DNA from: Nocardia brasiliensis ATCC 700358
GTDB lineage: Bacteria; Actinomycetota; Actinomycetes; Mycobacteriales; Mycobacteriaceae
DNA: 64,000 bases
Assembly (NCBI RefSeq): GCF_000250675.2
Contig: NC_018681.1
Location: forward strand, 3,534,001 to 3,598,000
Direction of reading: 5' to 3'
Both the position numbers and the translations under genes were made by a program. The notes beneath the pieces are model-generated. The model had not been told where the DNA came from. It searched no databases and was given only the letters and a program-made list of their open reading frames with translations. Below are positions 42,311 through 51,328 of this stretch, piece by piece. Positions within the stretch are counted from its first letter, which is position 1. Every line of letters starts with the position of its first letter.

Positions 42311-42637
42311 CGAGAGGTCCTTTCCGGCAGCGCGCCCATCCCCGAATGGGCTTTCGCGATTACCGAGTGTGGAGATTTGCCATTTAGCAATTGATAGGTG
42401 AAATTACCAGATATGTTACAACGGTGCCAGAAGGTAGCTGAAACAGAGTGACTTGCGTCACACTCGATGTAGTTACTGCTCAAATATGCGCCTTGAACTG
42501 CGAGGATTGTCGATCCTCACGGTCGTGAGCGATAGTTGCGAAGAGATCACGAGAACGCCGTAGATCTGATAATCTGCCTTATCATTTCATTCTGGTCGCC
42601 GACGATCCGCCGGTGACCGCGAGAAAATGAGGTACCC
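42311..42637. promoter_or_regulatory. Divergent promoter region with an operator-like inverted repeat
   Basis: A 327-base AT-richer region between the lipoprotein and lipase genes, without a supportable gene. TGATAA-TCTGCC-TTATCA (42567-42584) is a perfect 6-base inverted repeat about 55 bases before the lipase start and may bind a regulator. Both promoters should lie here. Confidence 0.5.
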
Positions 42638-44062
42638 ATGTGGCGCAACGTTGCTACCCATGAACCCCGCTCCGGCCGTCGACGCATGACCCTGGCCGCC
42701 CTGCTCTGCGTGGCCGTCCTGGCGTCGGCCCCGGCCCTCGGACACGCCGCACCCGCGCCGCGGGACGTGCCGATCGCGCCGTTGCCGGTACTGGTCCTGC
42801 CCCCGGAGTTGGACCCCTTCTACAAGGCACCGGCGAACGTCATCGCCGATACCCCGCCGGGCGGCATCATCAAGGCCAGGATGATCACGCCCGCTCTGCT
42901 GTCGCTTGTTCCGTTCAACATCGACGCGTGGCAATTGCTGTATCGCACCAACGACAGTCACGGAAATCCGATCGCGACGGTGACCACCGTCGTCAAGCCG
43001 CGTGGTCCCGCACCGGCGGAAGGCTTCAAGCTGCTGTCCTATCAGGTCGCCGAGGACTCCACGGCGCAGTACTGCGCGATGTCGTATGTGGTGCAACAGG
43101 GTTCGATACCCGTCGACTATGTGAACTCGGCGGAGGTGTCGCTGGCGATCGCCCTGGGGATCTCGCAGGGATGGGTGGTGTCGATCCCGGACTATCAGGG
43201 GCCGGGGTCCGCCTACGGCGCGGCGATTCTGGGTGGTCAGGCCACCCTCGACGGCATCAGGGCGACGCAGAACTTCATCCCCGCGCAGCTGACGCCGGAC
43301 GCGCGGGTGGGGGTGATGGGCTACTCGGGTGGTTCGATCCCGACGGGCTGGGTCGCCGAGAACCACGGCGAATACGCCCCGGAGATCAATATCGTCGGCG
43401 TCACCATGGGCGGCGTCGCGATGGCCGACCTACGAGCGGTGCTGCGCTCCAACAACTTCAACCTAGGTGCGGGACTGATCGGGGCCGCGCTGCGGGGTTT
43501 CGCGACGGAATATCCGGAGGTGCAGCACGTGCTCGACACCAGGTACGACTGGTTCGGCCGCTTCATGACCTCCATCAAGGGAATGCTCTGTCACACACAG
43601 GGTTCCGCGTTCTTCCCGTGGTGGAACTATCTGGGGTCCTACACCGGCCCCGGTGACGTGCTGGACATCCCGGAGCTGAGCGCCGCCATCACCGCGCAGG
43701 AACTGGGCAAACGCGATCCGGATGTGCCGATGTACATCTATCAAGCCCAGAACGACGAGTTCATCCCGAGCCCGGGCGTAGATCGGTTGGTGGACAAGTA
43801 CTGCCGCAATCCCGAGGTCTCTCTCGGCTACACCCGGGAGTTCTTCGCCGAACACGTCGTCGGTATCCCGGGCTGGCTGCCGAAGGGCTACCAGTTCATC
43901 ATCGACCGGTTGAACGACGTTCCGGTGAACCCGGGTTGCGCGATCGACAGCCCGTTCTCCACGTTCACCGACGGTGATTTCATCGCGCTGCTCGCCGAGA
44001 CGTGGCCCGCCATCGCCGGTTTGGTCACGGGCCTGCCCGTCGGCGCGGGCACCCACCCGTAA
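42638..44062 (+). CDS. Secretory triacylglycerol lipase (LIP family)
   Basis: A 474-residue exported lipase of the Candida-type secretory lipase (LIP) family common in Nocardia and Mycobacterium. The signal peptide spans about residues 16-38 (MTLAALLCVAVLASAPALGHA). The family entry segment is DPFYKAPANVIADTPPGGIIKAR. The nucleophile elbow VGVMGYSGGSIPTGWVAE (S230), the acid in IYQAQNDEFIP and the His in FFAEHVVG complete the triad. It is secreted to hydrolyse host or environmental lipids. It is convergent with the AraC gene (five bases between stops). Confidence 0.92.
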   Translation: MWRNVATHEPRSGRRRMTLAALLCVAVLASAPALGHAAPAPRDVPIAPLPVLVLPPELDPFYKAPANVIADTPPGGIIKARMITPALLSLVPFNIDAWQLLYRTNDSHGNPIATVTTVVKPRGPAPAEGFKLLSYQVAEDSTAQYCAMSYVVQQGSIPVDYVNSAEVSLAIALGISQGWVVSIPDYQGPGSAYGAAILGGQATLDGIRATQNFIPAQLTPDARVGVMGYSGGSIPTGWVAENHGEYAPEINIVGVTMGGVAMADLRAVLRSNNFNLGAGLIGAALRGFATEYPEVQHVLDTRYDWFGRFMTSIKGMLCHTQGSAFFPWWNYLGSYTGPGDVLDIPELSAAITAQELGKRDPDVPMYIYQAQNDEFIPSPGVDRLVDKYCRNPEVSLGYTREFFAEHVVGIPGWLPKGYQFIIDRLNDVPVNPGCAIDSPFSTFTDGDFIALLAETWPAIAGLVTGLPVGAGTHP

Positions 44063-44067
44063 GGTAC

Positions 44068-45009
44068 TCAGCTGTGCAGGGTTTGGCTGGGGTGCTGCCC
44101 GTAGACGCGCTTGTATTCGATCGCGAATCGGCCCGAATGGGTGAAGCCCCACTGGTACGCGACGGTGGTCACCGTGACCTGCTCGCCGGGGACCGCGGCG
44201 CGCAGTTGCTCGTGTGCCGCGGCCAGGCGTAGCCGGCGCAGCAGCGCCAGTGGCGTGGTGTCGAGGTGCTTGCGGAAGGCCAACTGCAGCGCGCGCACGG
44301 AGACGAACGCGGCCATCGCGATATCGGCGACGGCGATGTCCTCGGCGAGGTGCGTCTCGATGTAGGCGACGGCGCGTCGCACCACGTCCGGGTGGGCGTC
44401 GCGCCGGTCTGTCGCGGTCGGATCTGTGACGACCGTCGTGGGCAGCGTGTCCAGCACGGTCGCGGCCAGATAGTCGGTGAGCGTGGCCGCGACGAGCTTG
44501 CTCGGGGGAGCGGCGGAGTCCGCGGCGACCTCCTGCAAATGTTCGATCGCGCGATTCAGCCGACGGGCCGCCGCCGCACTGGTGGGCTTGTGGCCGGTGA
44601 ACCGGACGGGCTTGCCGAGTGGACCGCACACCCGGGACAGCAGCGCCGGGTCGAACATCGTGATGCTGTAGCGGGCGGTGCGGATCGTCCCGCGGTACGG
44701 CAGGTCCGGCGGGGTCAGCAGGCCGACGTCGCCCGGGCGGAACACATCCGTGCCCACGTCGCGATAGGTTTCCTCGATCGCGCCGGTCTGCACCGCGCAC
44801 AGGCACACCCGCTCCAGCGGATCGGCGTCGTAGCTCATGTCGAACCCGAGATCCAGCTGATCCAGGCTCACGGCGCCGAGCATGTCGCGCCGGATCTGCG
44901 CCGACGCGTCCTGGGGGCTGCCGTTGCCGATGCTCATGGTCGTGTAGGCGCTGTTCAGGAATTCCTCGATCGCGCTCAGGTTGTGGCTGTCGAAAGACAG
45001 AGTGCGCAC
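44068..45009 (-). CDS. AraC-family transcriptional regulator
   Basis: A 313-residue regulator. GTG 45009 is preferred since AAGGAGG lies seven bases upstream, though the frame stays open further. The N-terminal half matches the AraC-binding-like (NphR/OruR-type) effector domain. The C-terminal double HTH contains DIAVADIAMAAFVSVRALQLAFRKHLDTTPLALLRRLRLAAAHEQL and VTTVAYQWGFTHSGRFAIEYKRVYGQHPSQTL. It is convergent with the secreted lipase; its regulated target is not evident from position. Confidence 0.9.
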   Translation of the reverse strand: MRTLSFDSHNLSAIEEFLNSAYTTMSIGNGSPQDASAQIRRDMLGAVSLDQLDLGFDMSYDADPLERVCLCAVQTGAIEETYRDVGTDVFRPGDVGLLTPPDLPYRGTIRTARYSITMFDPALLSRVCGPLGKPVRFTGHKPTSAAAARRLNRAIEHLQEVAADSAAPPSKLVAATLTDYLAATVLDTLPTTVVTDPTATDRRDAHPDVVRRAVAYIETHLAEDIAVADIAMAAFVSVRALQLAFRKHLDTTPLALLRRLRLAAAHEQLRAAVPGEQVTVTTVAYQWGFTHSGRFAIEYKRVYGQHPSQTLHS

Positions 45010-45117
45010 GGTGCATCCTCCTTCCTGTATCGGCGTTGCCTGGGAACGAACACCGTGGTCGCGTCGAGGTGCCGCTCGTGTCGTGGGGCGGTACCCAGAA
45101 ACCAACGGCTCAAACAG

Positions 45118-45160
45118 GGCGCGACCGCGCCGACCAGGACTCCGTCGGTGCGGTCGCGCC
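45118..45160 (-). terminator. Terminator hairpin downstream of the enoyl-CoA hydratase-like gene
   Basis: A 17-base-pair GC-rich stem with one G-U pair (45118-45134 with 45144-45160) and a 9-base loop lies 13 bases after the stop of the minus-strand gene. It has no T run, as is common for terminators of high-GC actinomycetes. Confidence 0.65.
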
Positions 45161-45172
45161 GGCCGGGGCGGA

Positions 45173-45883
45173 CTAGGACTGGCTCGCGAGCGCGTGATGG
45201 TTGTAGCCGATGACCGGTTCGCGTAGGGCGTTCGCCGCCGCGGTGTGCAGGCAGGATTTGATGTGCCCGAGCACCGGTCCGCTGGTGTGAGCCAGCCCTT
45301 CGGCGTATCGGATCGCGGCGGGCAGGACGGCGTCGTCATCGGCGACGGCGTCGACCAAACCCGCGGCGAGCGCGTCGGGACCGTTGTAGCGCTGCCCGGA
45401 GACCAGCGCGTGGTGGGCCAGGTGCGCGGGCAACCGGGACTGCACCAGCTCCACCGAAGCCGGGGCGTAGTCGGCGCCGAGGGTCACGCCGGGGAAACAG
45501 AAGTAGCCGCGGTCGCTGCGCATGATGCGCCGATCGTGGGCGACGGCGAGGAAGGCGCCTGCGCCGAAAACGTGGCCGTTCACCGCGGCAACGGTCGGAA
45601 TGGGCAGTGTGAGGATGCGGGCGAGCAGGCGTTGCAGATCGGTGAGATAGGCGTCGATCTCGTCGGGATGCTCCGCGGCCCAGGCCAGGTCGGCACCCGT
45701 CGAGTAGAACTTCCCGGTACCGGTGGTGACCAGGGCGGCGGGTCCGCCGGTGGTGGTGGCTTCATCGAGGATCGCGTCCAACGTCGCGATCCACTCGGGG
45801 TTGAATCTGTTCTCCGTGTCCCGTTCATCCCTGTTGCCCAGATGCGCGATGAACACCGGTCCTTCTCGTCGCAGATACGGCAT
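45173..45883 (-). CDS. Enoyl-CoA hydratase/isomerase family protein
   Basis: A 236-residue crotonase-fold enzyme. The oxyanion-hole strands are LVTTGTGKFYSTGADLAW and IPTVAAVNGHVFGAGAFLAVAHDRRIM, typical of enoyl-CoA isomerases; FCFPGVTLGADYAPASVELVQ follows. The usual catalytic Glu pair of hydratases is not obvious, which favours an isomerase (delta3-delta2 type) of fatty-acid oxidation. ATG 45883 begins right at the conserved MPYLRREGPVFIAHLGN start. It is a single gene on the minus strand. Confidence 0.88.
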   Translation of the reverse strand: MPYLRREGPVFIAHLGNRDERDTENRFNPEWIATLDAILDEATTTGGPAALVTTGTGKFYSTGADLAWAAEHPDEIDAYLTDLQRLLARILTLPIPTVAAVNGHVFGAGAFLAVAHDRRIMRSDRGYFCFPGVTLGADYAPASVELVQSRLPAHLAHHALVSGQRYNGPDALAAGLVDAVADDDAVLPAAIRYAEGLAHTSGPVLGHIKSCLHTAAANALREPVIGYNHHALASQS

Positions 45884-46119
45884 CCGGGCAACATAGCGCC
45901 TCACCTCGTGCGCACGACGCTGACACACCACGCGATCGAATGACCAGGATGCGTGCGTTGCCGCAAACACGGTGCGAGTCGGGGATCGAGGTAGCCGCTC
46001 AGGCGCGGATCCGTTGCGGGACAATCATGTCGGCGGGCCGGGTGCACTGCGAATGTTGGTGACGGCCGTGCCACGGTGGCGGCGCACGCTGACCCGATCT
46101 GCACAGCGAGGAGAATCCG

Positions 46120-46920
46120 ATGAATTTGCCCGCACCCACACCCGCCGCTCGCGCGGTCGTCACGGGGGCGTCCTCCGGTATCGGCGAAGCGCTCGCGGAA
46201 GGGTTGGCCCGGCAGGGCCATTCGCTGATCCTGGTGGCGCGGCGCGCGGATCGGCTGCGCGCCCTCGCCGACCGGCTGTCCGGCAGCTACCAGGTCGAGG
46301 CCGAGATCCGGGCCGTCGACCTGTCCGACCGGGACGCCCGCGCGAAACTGTGCACGGAACTGTCCGAACGCGAGATCACGGTGCTGTGCAACAACGCCGG
46401 ATTCGCCACCTATGGTGAACTCGCGCAAGCCGATCCGGCCCGGGAGCGGCAGCAGGTGGAACTGAACTGCGTCGCGGTGCACGACCTCACGCTCGCCGTG
46501 CTACCCGGCATGGTGCGCCGGGACGCGGGCGCGATACTCCTCACCGGATCCACCGCGGGCAATCAGCCAGGGCCCGGCAACGCCACGTACGCAGCGGGCA
46601 AAGCCTTCGCCAACACCCTGGCCGAGTCGTTGCACGGTGAGCTGGCGGGCACCGGCGTGCGGTGCACACTGCTCGCGCCCGGCCCGGTGCGCACCGAGTA
46701 CTCGGCGGTGGCCGAGGTGCCGAAGCTGGACAGTATGCTGCCCGCCCTGTGCTGGGTAAGTGCGGAACAGGCTGCCGCCGAGGCGCTTTCGGGTTTGGCC
46801 GAGGGCCGCCGCCGGGTCGTTCCAGGCGTCTTCGCGAAAGTGCAGACCATCGGCGGCCAATACACTCCGCGCGCGTTGATCAGCCCGATCGTGCGCGCGG
46901 TCTATCGCAGGTTGCAGTGA
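46120..46920 (+). CDS. Short-chain dehydrogenase/reductase
   Basis: A 266-residue classical SDR. The cofactor loop is VVTGASSGIGEALAE (TGxxxGIG), with VARRADRLRAL favouring NADP(H); then LCNNAGFATYG (NNAG), a Ser in LLTGSTAGNQ, and the catalytic YAAGK. The shape resembles mycobacterial DltE/YqjQ-like SDRs. The start is ATG 46120, with GAGGAG about 9 bases upstream. It is a single gene, convergent with HxlR. Confidence 0.9.
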   Translation: MNLPAPTPAARAVVTGASSGIGEALAEGLARQGHSLILVARRADRLRALADRLSGSYQVEAEIRAVDLSDRDARAKLCTELSEREITVLCNNAGFATYGELAQADPARERQQVELNCVAVHDLTLAVLPGMVRRDAGAILLTGSTAGNQPGPGNATYAAGKAFANTLAESLHGELAGTGVRCTLLAPGPVRTEYSAVAEVPKLDSMLPALCWVSAEQAAAEALSGLAEGRRRVVPGVFAKVQTIGGQYTPRALISPIVRAVYRRLQ

Positions 46921-46984
46921 CGTGAGTCCCGGCGATCACGCCCGGCGGTATGGAGCCGCTGGTGCTCGGTGACGGCGAGCAGGT

Positions 46985-47464
46985 TCACCTGGCCGGATTC
47001 AGCCGGATCTCGATATCGCCCGAGGACGGTTCCGGCGCGGGTTCGGTGGTGATCCGGACCTGCAGGGGGCGGCCCGTCTCCGCATCGACGAAGGTCAGCG
47101 GCGGGTGGCCGTCCTGCAGGTATTTGTCGCCCCACTGCACCAGCGACAGGAACACCGGCAGCATGTCCTCGCCCGACGCGGTCAGGCGGTACTCGTCGTG
47201 GATTCGTTTGCCGGGCTCTCGGTAGGGCACGCGGGCGACGATGCCCGCGCTTTCCAGCTGTTTGAGCGCCCGGGACACCGCCGGAGCGGAGGTGTCGATG
47301 CGGTGCACGAAATCCTCGAACCGCGTGGTGCCGTAGAAGCATTCGCGGATCACGAGAAACACCGTCCTGGTGCTGAGCAGGCGCAGGACGCGCTCGGCCG
47401 AACAGCCTGCGCCGATCGACCACGCGTCGCGGTCGCGCAACTTCGGTTCGAACTCCATCGCCAC
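46985..47464 (-). CDS. HxlR-family transcriptional regulator
   Basis: A 159-residue HxlR-type winged-helix protein with CSAERVLRLLSTRTVFLVIRECFYGTTRFEDFVHRIDTSAPAVSRALKQLESAGIVARVPYREPGKRIHDEYRLTASGEDM, the typical pattern of a sensor cysteine, HTH and wing. It is divergent from the SDR at 47550; two TAACG-N4-CGTTA sites lie between them. It is the probable repressor of the SDR-tautomerase unit. Confidence 0.92.
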   Translation of the reverse strand: MAMEFEPKLRDRDAWSIGAGCSAERVLRLLSTRTVFLVIRECFYGTTRFEDFVHRIDTSAPAVSRALKQLESAGIVARVPYREPGKRIHDEYRLTASGEDMLPVFLSLVQWGDKYLQDGHPPLTFVDAETGRPLQVRITTEPAPEPSSGDIEIRLNPAR

Positions 47465-47478
47465 TCGGCCAGTATAAC

Positions 47479-47533
47479 TAACGCTTGCGTTAGTCAGTGA
47501 CGCTGTGCTTCCATCTAACTAACGGCATCGTTA
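47479..47533. promoter_or_regulatory. Paired HxlR operators (TAACG-N4-CGTTA)
   Basis: Two copies of the same inverted repeat with a four-base spacer: TAACG-CTTG-CGTTA at 47479-47492 (embedded in a longer 8-base-arm repeat, 47477-47494) and TAACG-GCAT-CGTTA at 47520-47533. They are spaced 41 bases centre to centre, about four helical turns, in the HxlR/SDR divergent promoter. Confidence 0.75.
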
Positions 47534-47549
47534 CTGAGATGGAGGTCGC

Positions 47550-48251
47550 ATGGTTGCGATAGAAGGCAAGGTGGCTGTGGTGACCGGCGGTCGGCGCGGG
47601 CTCGGCGCCGCGCTGGTCGACGAACTGCTGGCGCGCGGGGCGCGCAAGGTGTACGCCACCGCCCGTTCGGCGTACTCGGATCAGCGTCCGGAGGTGGTCA
47701 CCGCCGAGCTCGAGGTACGTTCCGCCGACTCGGTCGCGGCGCTGGCTGAGCTCGCGGCCGATGCCGAGATCGTGTTCAACAACGCCGGGATCTTGCTCCC
47801 CGCCGCGTTGTCGACAGGCGACTTCGACAGTGTCACCGAGACATTCGACGTCAACGTGTTCGGGGCGTTGCGCGTGGCGCGAGCGTTCGCGCCGATCCTG
47901 GCCGCGAACGGCGGTGGGGCACTGGTGAACATGCACTCGGTGCTGTCCTGGCTGGCGGGCAGCGGTGCGTACGGGGCGTCCAAGGCGGCGGCGTGGTCGG
48001 TCACCAATTCGTTGCGAGTCGAGTTGGCACGGCAGCGGACTCAGGTCGTCGGGGTGCACGCGGGCTTCATCGATACCGACATGGTCGCCGCCGTCGCGCA
48101 GCCCAAGGCCACGCCCGTCGAGATCGCCGGCCGGATTCTGGACGGCGTGGCGGCGGGGGATACCGAAGTGCTCGCCGACGCCGTCACCGTGGAGGTCAAG
48201 GCGGCGCTGTCCGGTCCGGTCGAGCGGTTGACCTTCGCGGTCGCCCGCTGA
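47550..48251 (+). CDS. Short-chain dehydrogenase/reductase
   Basis: A 233-residue SDR. The cofactor loop is VVTGGRRGLGAALVDELLARGARKVYATAR, followed by VFNNAGILLPA (NNAG), the catalytic Ser in NMHSVLSWLAG, and YGASKAA (YxxxK). The Asn at SVTETFDVNVFG is the fourth tetrad residue. The start is ATG 47550 with GGAGGTCGC upstream. It is the first gene of the HxlR-controlled unit, followed after 24 bases by a tautomerase-fold gene. This HxlR/SDR pairing is common in actinomycetes and often involved in quinone or carbonyl reduction. Confidence 0.92.
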   Translation: MVAIEGKVAVVTGGRRGLGAALVDELLARGARKVYATARSAYSDQRPEVVTAELEVRSADSVAALAELAADAEIVFNNAGILLPAALSTGDFDSVTETFDVNVFGALRVARAFAPILAANGGGALVNMHSVLSWLAGSGAYGASKAAAWSVTNSLRVELARQRTQVVGVHAGFIDTDMVAAVAQPKATPVEIAGRILDGVAAGDTEVLADAVTVEVKAALSGPVERLTFAVAR

Positions 48252-48275
48252 ACTCAGCTAGGAGTACGAAAAGCC

Positions 48276-48701
48276 ATGCCCCTGTGGACAATCCATCACA
48301 CGCCCGGCGTCTTCGGCGCCGACGAGAAGCATCAGCTGGCCACGCGTATCGCCGATCACTACGAAAACGTCGGTCTGCCGAGGTTCTACGTCGTCACCGT
48401 CTTCCAGGAAATCCGTCCCGAGAACTTCTACGTCGGCGGCGAACCCACCCCGGCCGGTGTGCGCATCGTCATCGACCACATCGCCCGCCGCAACCCCGAC
48501 CAGGAGAGCCGCCGCCGCACCGCCCGCTGGATCAAGGCCATCCTGCACCCCCACCTGACCCGGCACCCCAACCTGCACTGGGAGTTCCACGCCGACGAAA
48601 CCAGCGAAGACCTCTGGATGATCAACGGCCTGGTCCCCCCACCCGGCGGCTCCGACACCGAAAAGCTCTGGGCCGAAAAGAATTCAGCAGTCCCATACTG
48701 A
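48276..48701 (+). CDS. Tautomerase-superfamily protein (oxalocrotonate tautomerase-like)
   Basis: A 141-residue protein of the Tautomerase_3 / cis-CaaD-like group. Removal of the initiator Met would expose the catalytic Pro1 (MPLWTIHHTPGVFG). The body FYVVTVFQEIRPENFYVGGEPT and RIVIDHIARRN match the second and third strands. Aromatic acid or chlorinated substrates are known for relatives; this one is unassigned. It is co-transcribed with the HxlR-controlled SDR. Confidence 0.85.
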   Translation: MPLWTIHHTPGVFGADEKHQLATRIADHYENVGLPRFYVVTVFQEIRPENFYVGGEPTPAGVRIVIDHIARRNPDQESRRRTARWIKAILHPHLTRHPNLHWEFHADETSEDLWMINGLVPPPGGSDTEKLWAEKNSAVPY

Positions 48702-48817
48702 GCTGATCACTGGGCCCCTGCCCTGCAAAGCCTTTCGCCGGTGTCGACGCGGTCCGACCTCTAACGCCGGGTACCGTTCGTCTACGAACTACAGGCCGTG
48801 AGGGGGAGGGGTGAACG

Positions 48818-49942
48818 GTGACGCAGGAAGTCGGTGGGCGGCATTTCAGACCGCCGGAGGACTCGCAGAAGATCAGTAAGGAAGAGCTCGCCAGAATAAA
48901 GGCGAGGTTCGCCGAGTTCGATCGAAAGGCAGGCCGCCGGCACGGTTACTATCACGACGAAGATGTGCTTCCGCCTGGCGCGGGGGCACTGTCAGGGCTG
49001 CCTCGCCGGGTGTACGGCGACCGGTCGGTGCAGCCGTGGCCGGGCAGTGCGGACGAGCGCGCGGCGTCGGCGGCGCGCGCGGCGGCCGAACGCAAGCATC
49101 AGGACCAGATTCGAATCGCGTTGCAGTGGGCCGATATACCGGCAGCGCTACGGGCCGGATACGACGAAAACGGAGTTCGGGAGCTGGCGCGGAAGAACGC
49201 GTCGTCGCTGTCGGATCTCGATGACCTGACCGAGTATCTCAATGCCGCAAGGCTTCCGGCGCGACCCGGCGTGGCCTGGGATCGGCAGGCGGTGCGGGAG
49301 GTCATCGGCCTGTTGTGGCCGCAGGAGCGCGGGAGCGGATGGCCGCGCACGGAGTTGGGCACCTATCCCGGGTATTTGGGTCCGTTACGGGACAAGCCTG
49401 GTTTCATCACGCAATTCTCGGTGACGGCCGCACAACGCGCCCAGTTCCGTTGCCTGCGTTGCGGTGCGCGGTGGCCCGCCGGCTGGCCGGATACCGGCGA
49501 CGGATTCCAGGACGCACGTTGCCCGGACTGTGCGGTCCCGGGCGGCGGCAGTTGTGCCCGCGACACCGAGCACAGCATCATCGACCTGCATTGGCTGATG
49601 GACCGTTACGCGCCGCGGGCAGTGCGGCCGTGCGCCGTGTGTGGTACGCCGCGTGAGCTGGTCCCGCGCGGCTACAGCGGTCCGGAGCGAGTGCTGTACT
49701 GGACATGTCCGAACGGCGACGCTCTACGTCGTGACGAGCACTTCCTGACGGCACTCGAACGCGCGGAATGGGAATCGACGGCCGCCCATCACGCCTACTG
49801 GCTGGCCGTCGACATGCTCCGGTTGGCGTACTACAGCGGCGAGGTCACGCACCTGCCGATCGGTGCCACCTACGACACCCGTGACGGCAGTGGTGAACGG
49901 TGGGTCTTCGGGCCGAACGGTTGGGAACGGTCTACCGGTTGA
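48818..49942 (+). CDS. Zinc-ribbon-containing hypothetical protein
   Basis: A 374-residue soluble protein of unknown function. GTG 48818 has GGGGAGGGG five to six bases upstream. The N-terminal 150 residues are Lys/Glu/Arg- and Ala-rich helices. Two Cys pairs typical of zinc ribbons follow: CLRCGARW ... CPDC, and CAVCGTPREL ... CPNG near residues 280-310. The central segment resembles the DUF4379-type repeated zinc ribbons in which Trp and Cys positions recur. The C-terminus ends in WVFGPNGWE. A nucleic-acid-binding role is likely but unspecified. Confidence 0.7.
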   Translation: MTQEVGGRHFRPPEDSQKISKEELARIKARFAEFDRKAGRRHGYYHDEDVLPPGAGALSGLPRRVYGDRSVQPWPGSADERAASAARAAAERKHQDQIRIALQWADIPAALRAGYDENGVRELARKNASSLSDLDDLTEYLNAARLPARPGVAWDRQAVREVIGLLWPQERGSGWPRTELGTYPGYLGPLRDKPGFITQFSVTAAQRAQFRCLRCGARWPAGWPDTGDGFQDARCPDCAVPGGGSCARDTEHSIIDLHWLMDRYAPRAVRPCAVCGTPRELVPRGYSGPERVLYWTCPNGDALRRDEHFLTALERAEWESTAAHHAYWLAVDMLRLAYYSGEVTHLPIGATYDTRDGSGERWVFGPNGWERSTG

Positions 49943-49945
49943 TTT

Positions 49946-49961
49946 ATGACTGACTGGTCAT
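49946..49961. promoter_or_regulatory. Operator-like inverted repeat before the TetR gene
   Basis: ATGAC-TGACTG-GTCAT (49946-49961) lies 13 bases before the TetR GTG start. Its position and symmetry fit an autoregulatory TetR operator. Confidence 0.55.
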
Positions 49962-49974
49962 TCATAATAGGCCT

Positions 49975-50544
49975 GTGCCTAAGAGAGTTGATCGGGTTGC
50001 GCGGCAGGAGGAGATCCTCGAGGCCGCGGTTCGGGTGTTCGCCAGTAAAGGGTTCGCGGCGGCGCGGATCGAGGATGTCGCGGCGGCGGCGGGTATCGCG
50101 AAGGGCAGTGTGTATCTGTACTTCGACAGCCGGGATGCGTTGCTGTCCGGCGTTTTCGAGAGTTACTCGGCGCGGGCCGCGACGGTGCTCGGCGACCTCG
50201 GCGAGGGGAGTGGGCTGACGCGGTTGACGCGTCTGGTGCGCGGCATCGTGGACCTGCTCGCCGCGCATCCGGATCACGCACGTGTGCTCCTGGACGTGTG
50301 GGCCTCGAATCCGCCGCTCGATCTGGCCGCCATGTATCGCGAATACCGGGACGCCGTAGCCGATCTCCTCGCGCAGGCGCGGGCCGACGGCGAGCTCCGC
50401 GACGGCATCGACACCCGGCATGCCGCGGTGATCGTCGGCGCCATCGAAGGCTGCCTCGTGCAGACGCTCGCCGACCCGCAGGTCTCGCTGCGCGATCTGG
50501 CCGACCCGCTCGTGCAGCTCTGTGTGGAAGGAATCCGGAAATGA
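49975..50544 (+). CDS. TetR-family transcriptional regulator
   Basis: A 189-residue TetR protein: VARQEEILEAAVRVFASKGFAAARIEDVAAAAGIAKGSVYLYFDSRDALLSGVF is the HTH (residues 8-60). The C-terminal helices contain RHAAVIVGAIEGCLVQTLADPQV. The start is GTG 49975, and an inverted repeat 13 bases upstream suggests autoregulation. The stop overlaps the ATG of a small membrane protein by four bases; that protein is the probable regulated partner. Confidence 0.92.
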   Translation: MPKRVDRVARQEEILEAAVRVFASKGFAAARIEDVAAAAGIAKGSVYLYFDSRDALLSGVFESYSARAATVLGDLGEGSGLTRLTRLVRGIVDLLAAHPDHARVLLDVWASNPPLDLAAMYREYRDAVADLLAQARADGELRDGIDTRHAAVIVGAIEGCLVQTLADPQVSLRDLADPLVQLCVEGIRK

Positions 50545-51071
50545 CCACGCTCACCGATCGATTGATCGCACCGAACGCGACCCACGGCGAGATCACCACC
50601 GCTTTCGCGGCGGCATTCGCCGGTGCGGCAACAGCTTTCGCGCTGAGCCTGCACGCCGACCTGGCGGTGTGGCGAGCCGCGATCGTCGCACTGGTGGCCT
50701 TCGACATGTTCGGCGGCGCCGTCGTCAACGCGACGAATTCGGCGAAACGCTGGTATCACCGGCCTGGCCGGACCGCCGCCCACCATCTCGGCTTCGTCGC
50801 GATCCACCTGCAGCCGTTCATCTTGGCGGCGGTGGTGCCGGGGTTCACCTGGACGAGCGCGCTGGTCATCTACGCGCTCGCGATGATCGGCGCGGTCGCG
50901 GTGACGATCTCGCCGGACGAACTGCGTCGTCCGGTCGCGTTCGGGGTCACGGCCTTCGCGATCGTCGGCGTGACCAGTGTGCTCACGGTGCCGCACGCGC
51001 TGGCCTGGTTCGCCCCGGTGCTGCTGATCAAGCTGCTGCTCGCGCATCTGCTGCCCGAAGGCGCCCGGTGA
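50541..51071 (+). CDS. Small multi-TM membrane protein
   Basis: A 176-residue hydrophobic protein with about five TM segments (ITTAFAAAFAGAATAFALSL, AAIVALVAFDMFGGAVVNATNSAKRWY, LGFVAIHLQPFILAAVVPGF and two more). The polar stretch GGAVVNATNSAKRWYHRPGRTAAHHLGFVAIH is conserved-looking, but I do not recognise a family. It is translationally coupled (ATGA) to the upstream TetR gene. Confidence 0.75.
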   Translation: MTTLTDRLIAPNATHGEITTAFAAAFAGAATAFALSLHADLAVWRAAIVALVAFDMFGGAVVNATNSAKRWYHRPGRTAAHHLGFVAIHLQPFILAAVVPGFTWTSALVIYALAMIGAVAVTISPDELRRPVAFGVTAFAIVGVTSVLTVPHALAWFAPVLLIKLLLAHLLPEGAR

Positions 51072-51328
51072 GATCGCCGCGCGCACGGGTGCCACGGTAG
51101 GCTTCCCGGTCTGCGGTCGGTGCGGCGCTCATCCCACCGCCCCGTAATTTCTCGATCAGCTTCTCGTAATCTCGGATTGCCGTCCGGTCGGCACGCTTCT
51201 ACGGTCATTACATGGCCGACTCGCCATCAGCAGAGGTGACGGCGACCGGTGGTCGCGTAACTGCACGCGCATTCAGGTGAGTCCGCTGTACCGGCATGGT
51301 CTGCGCGGACGGGATGTGAGGGATTCGA

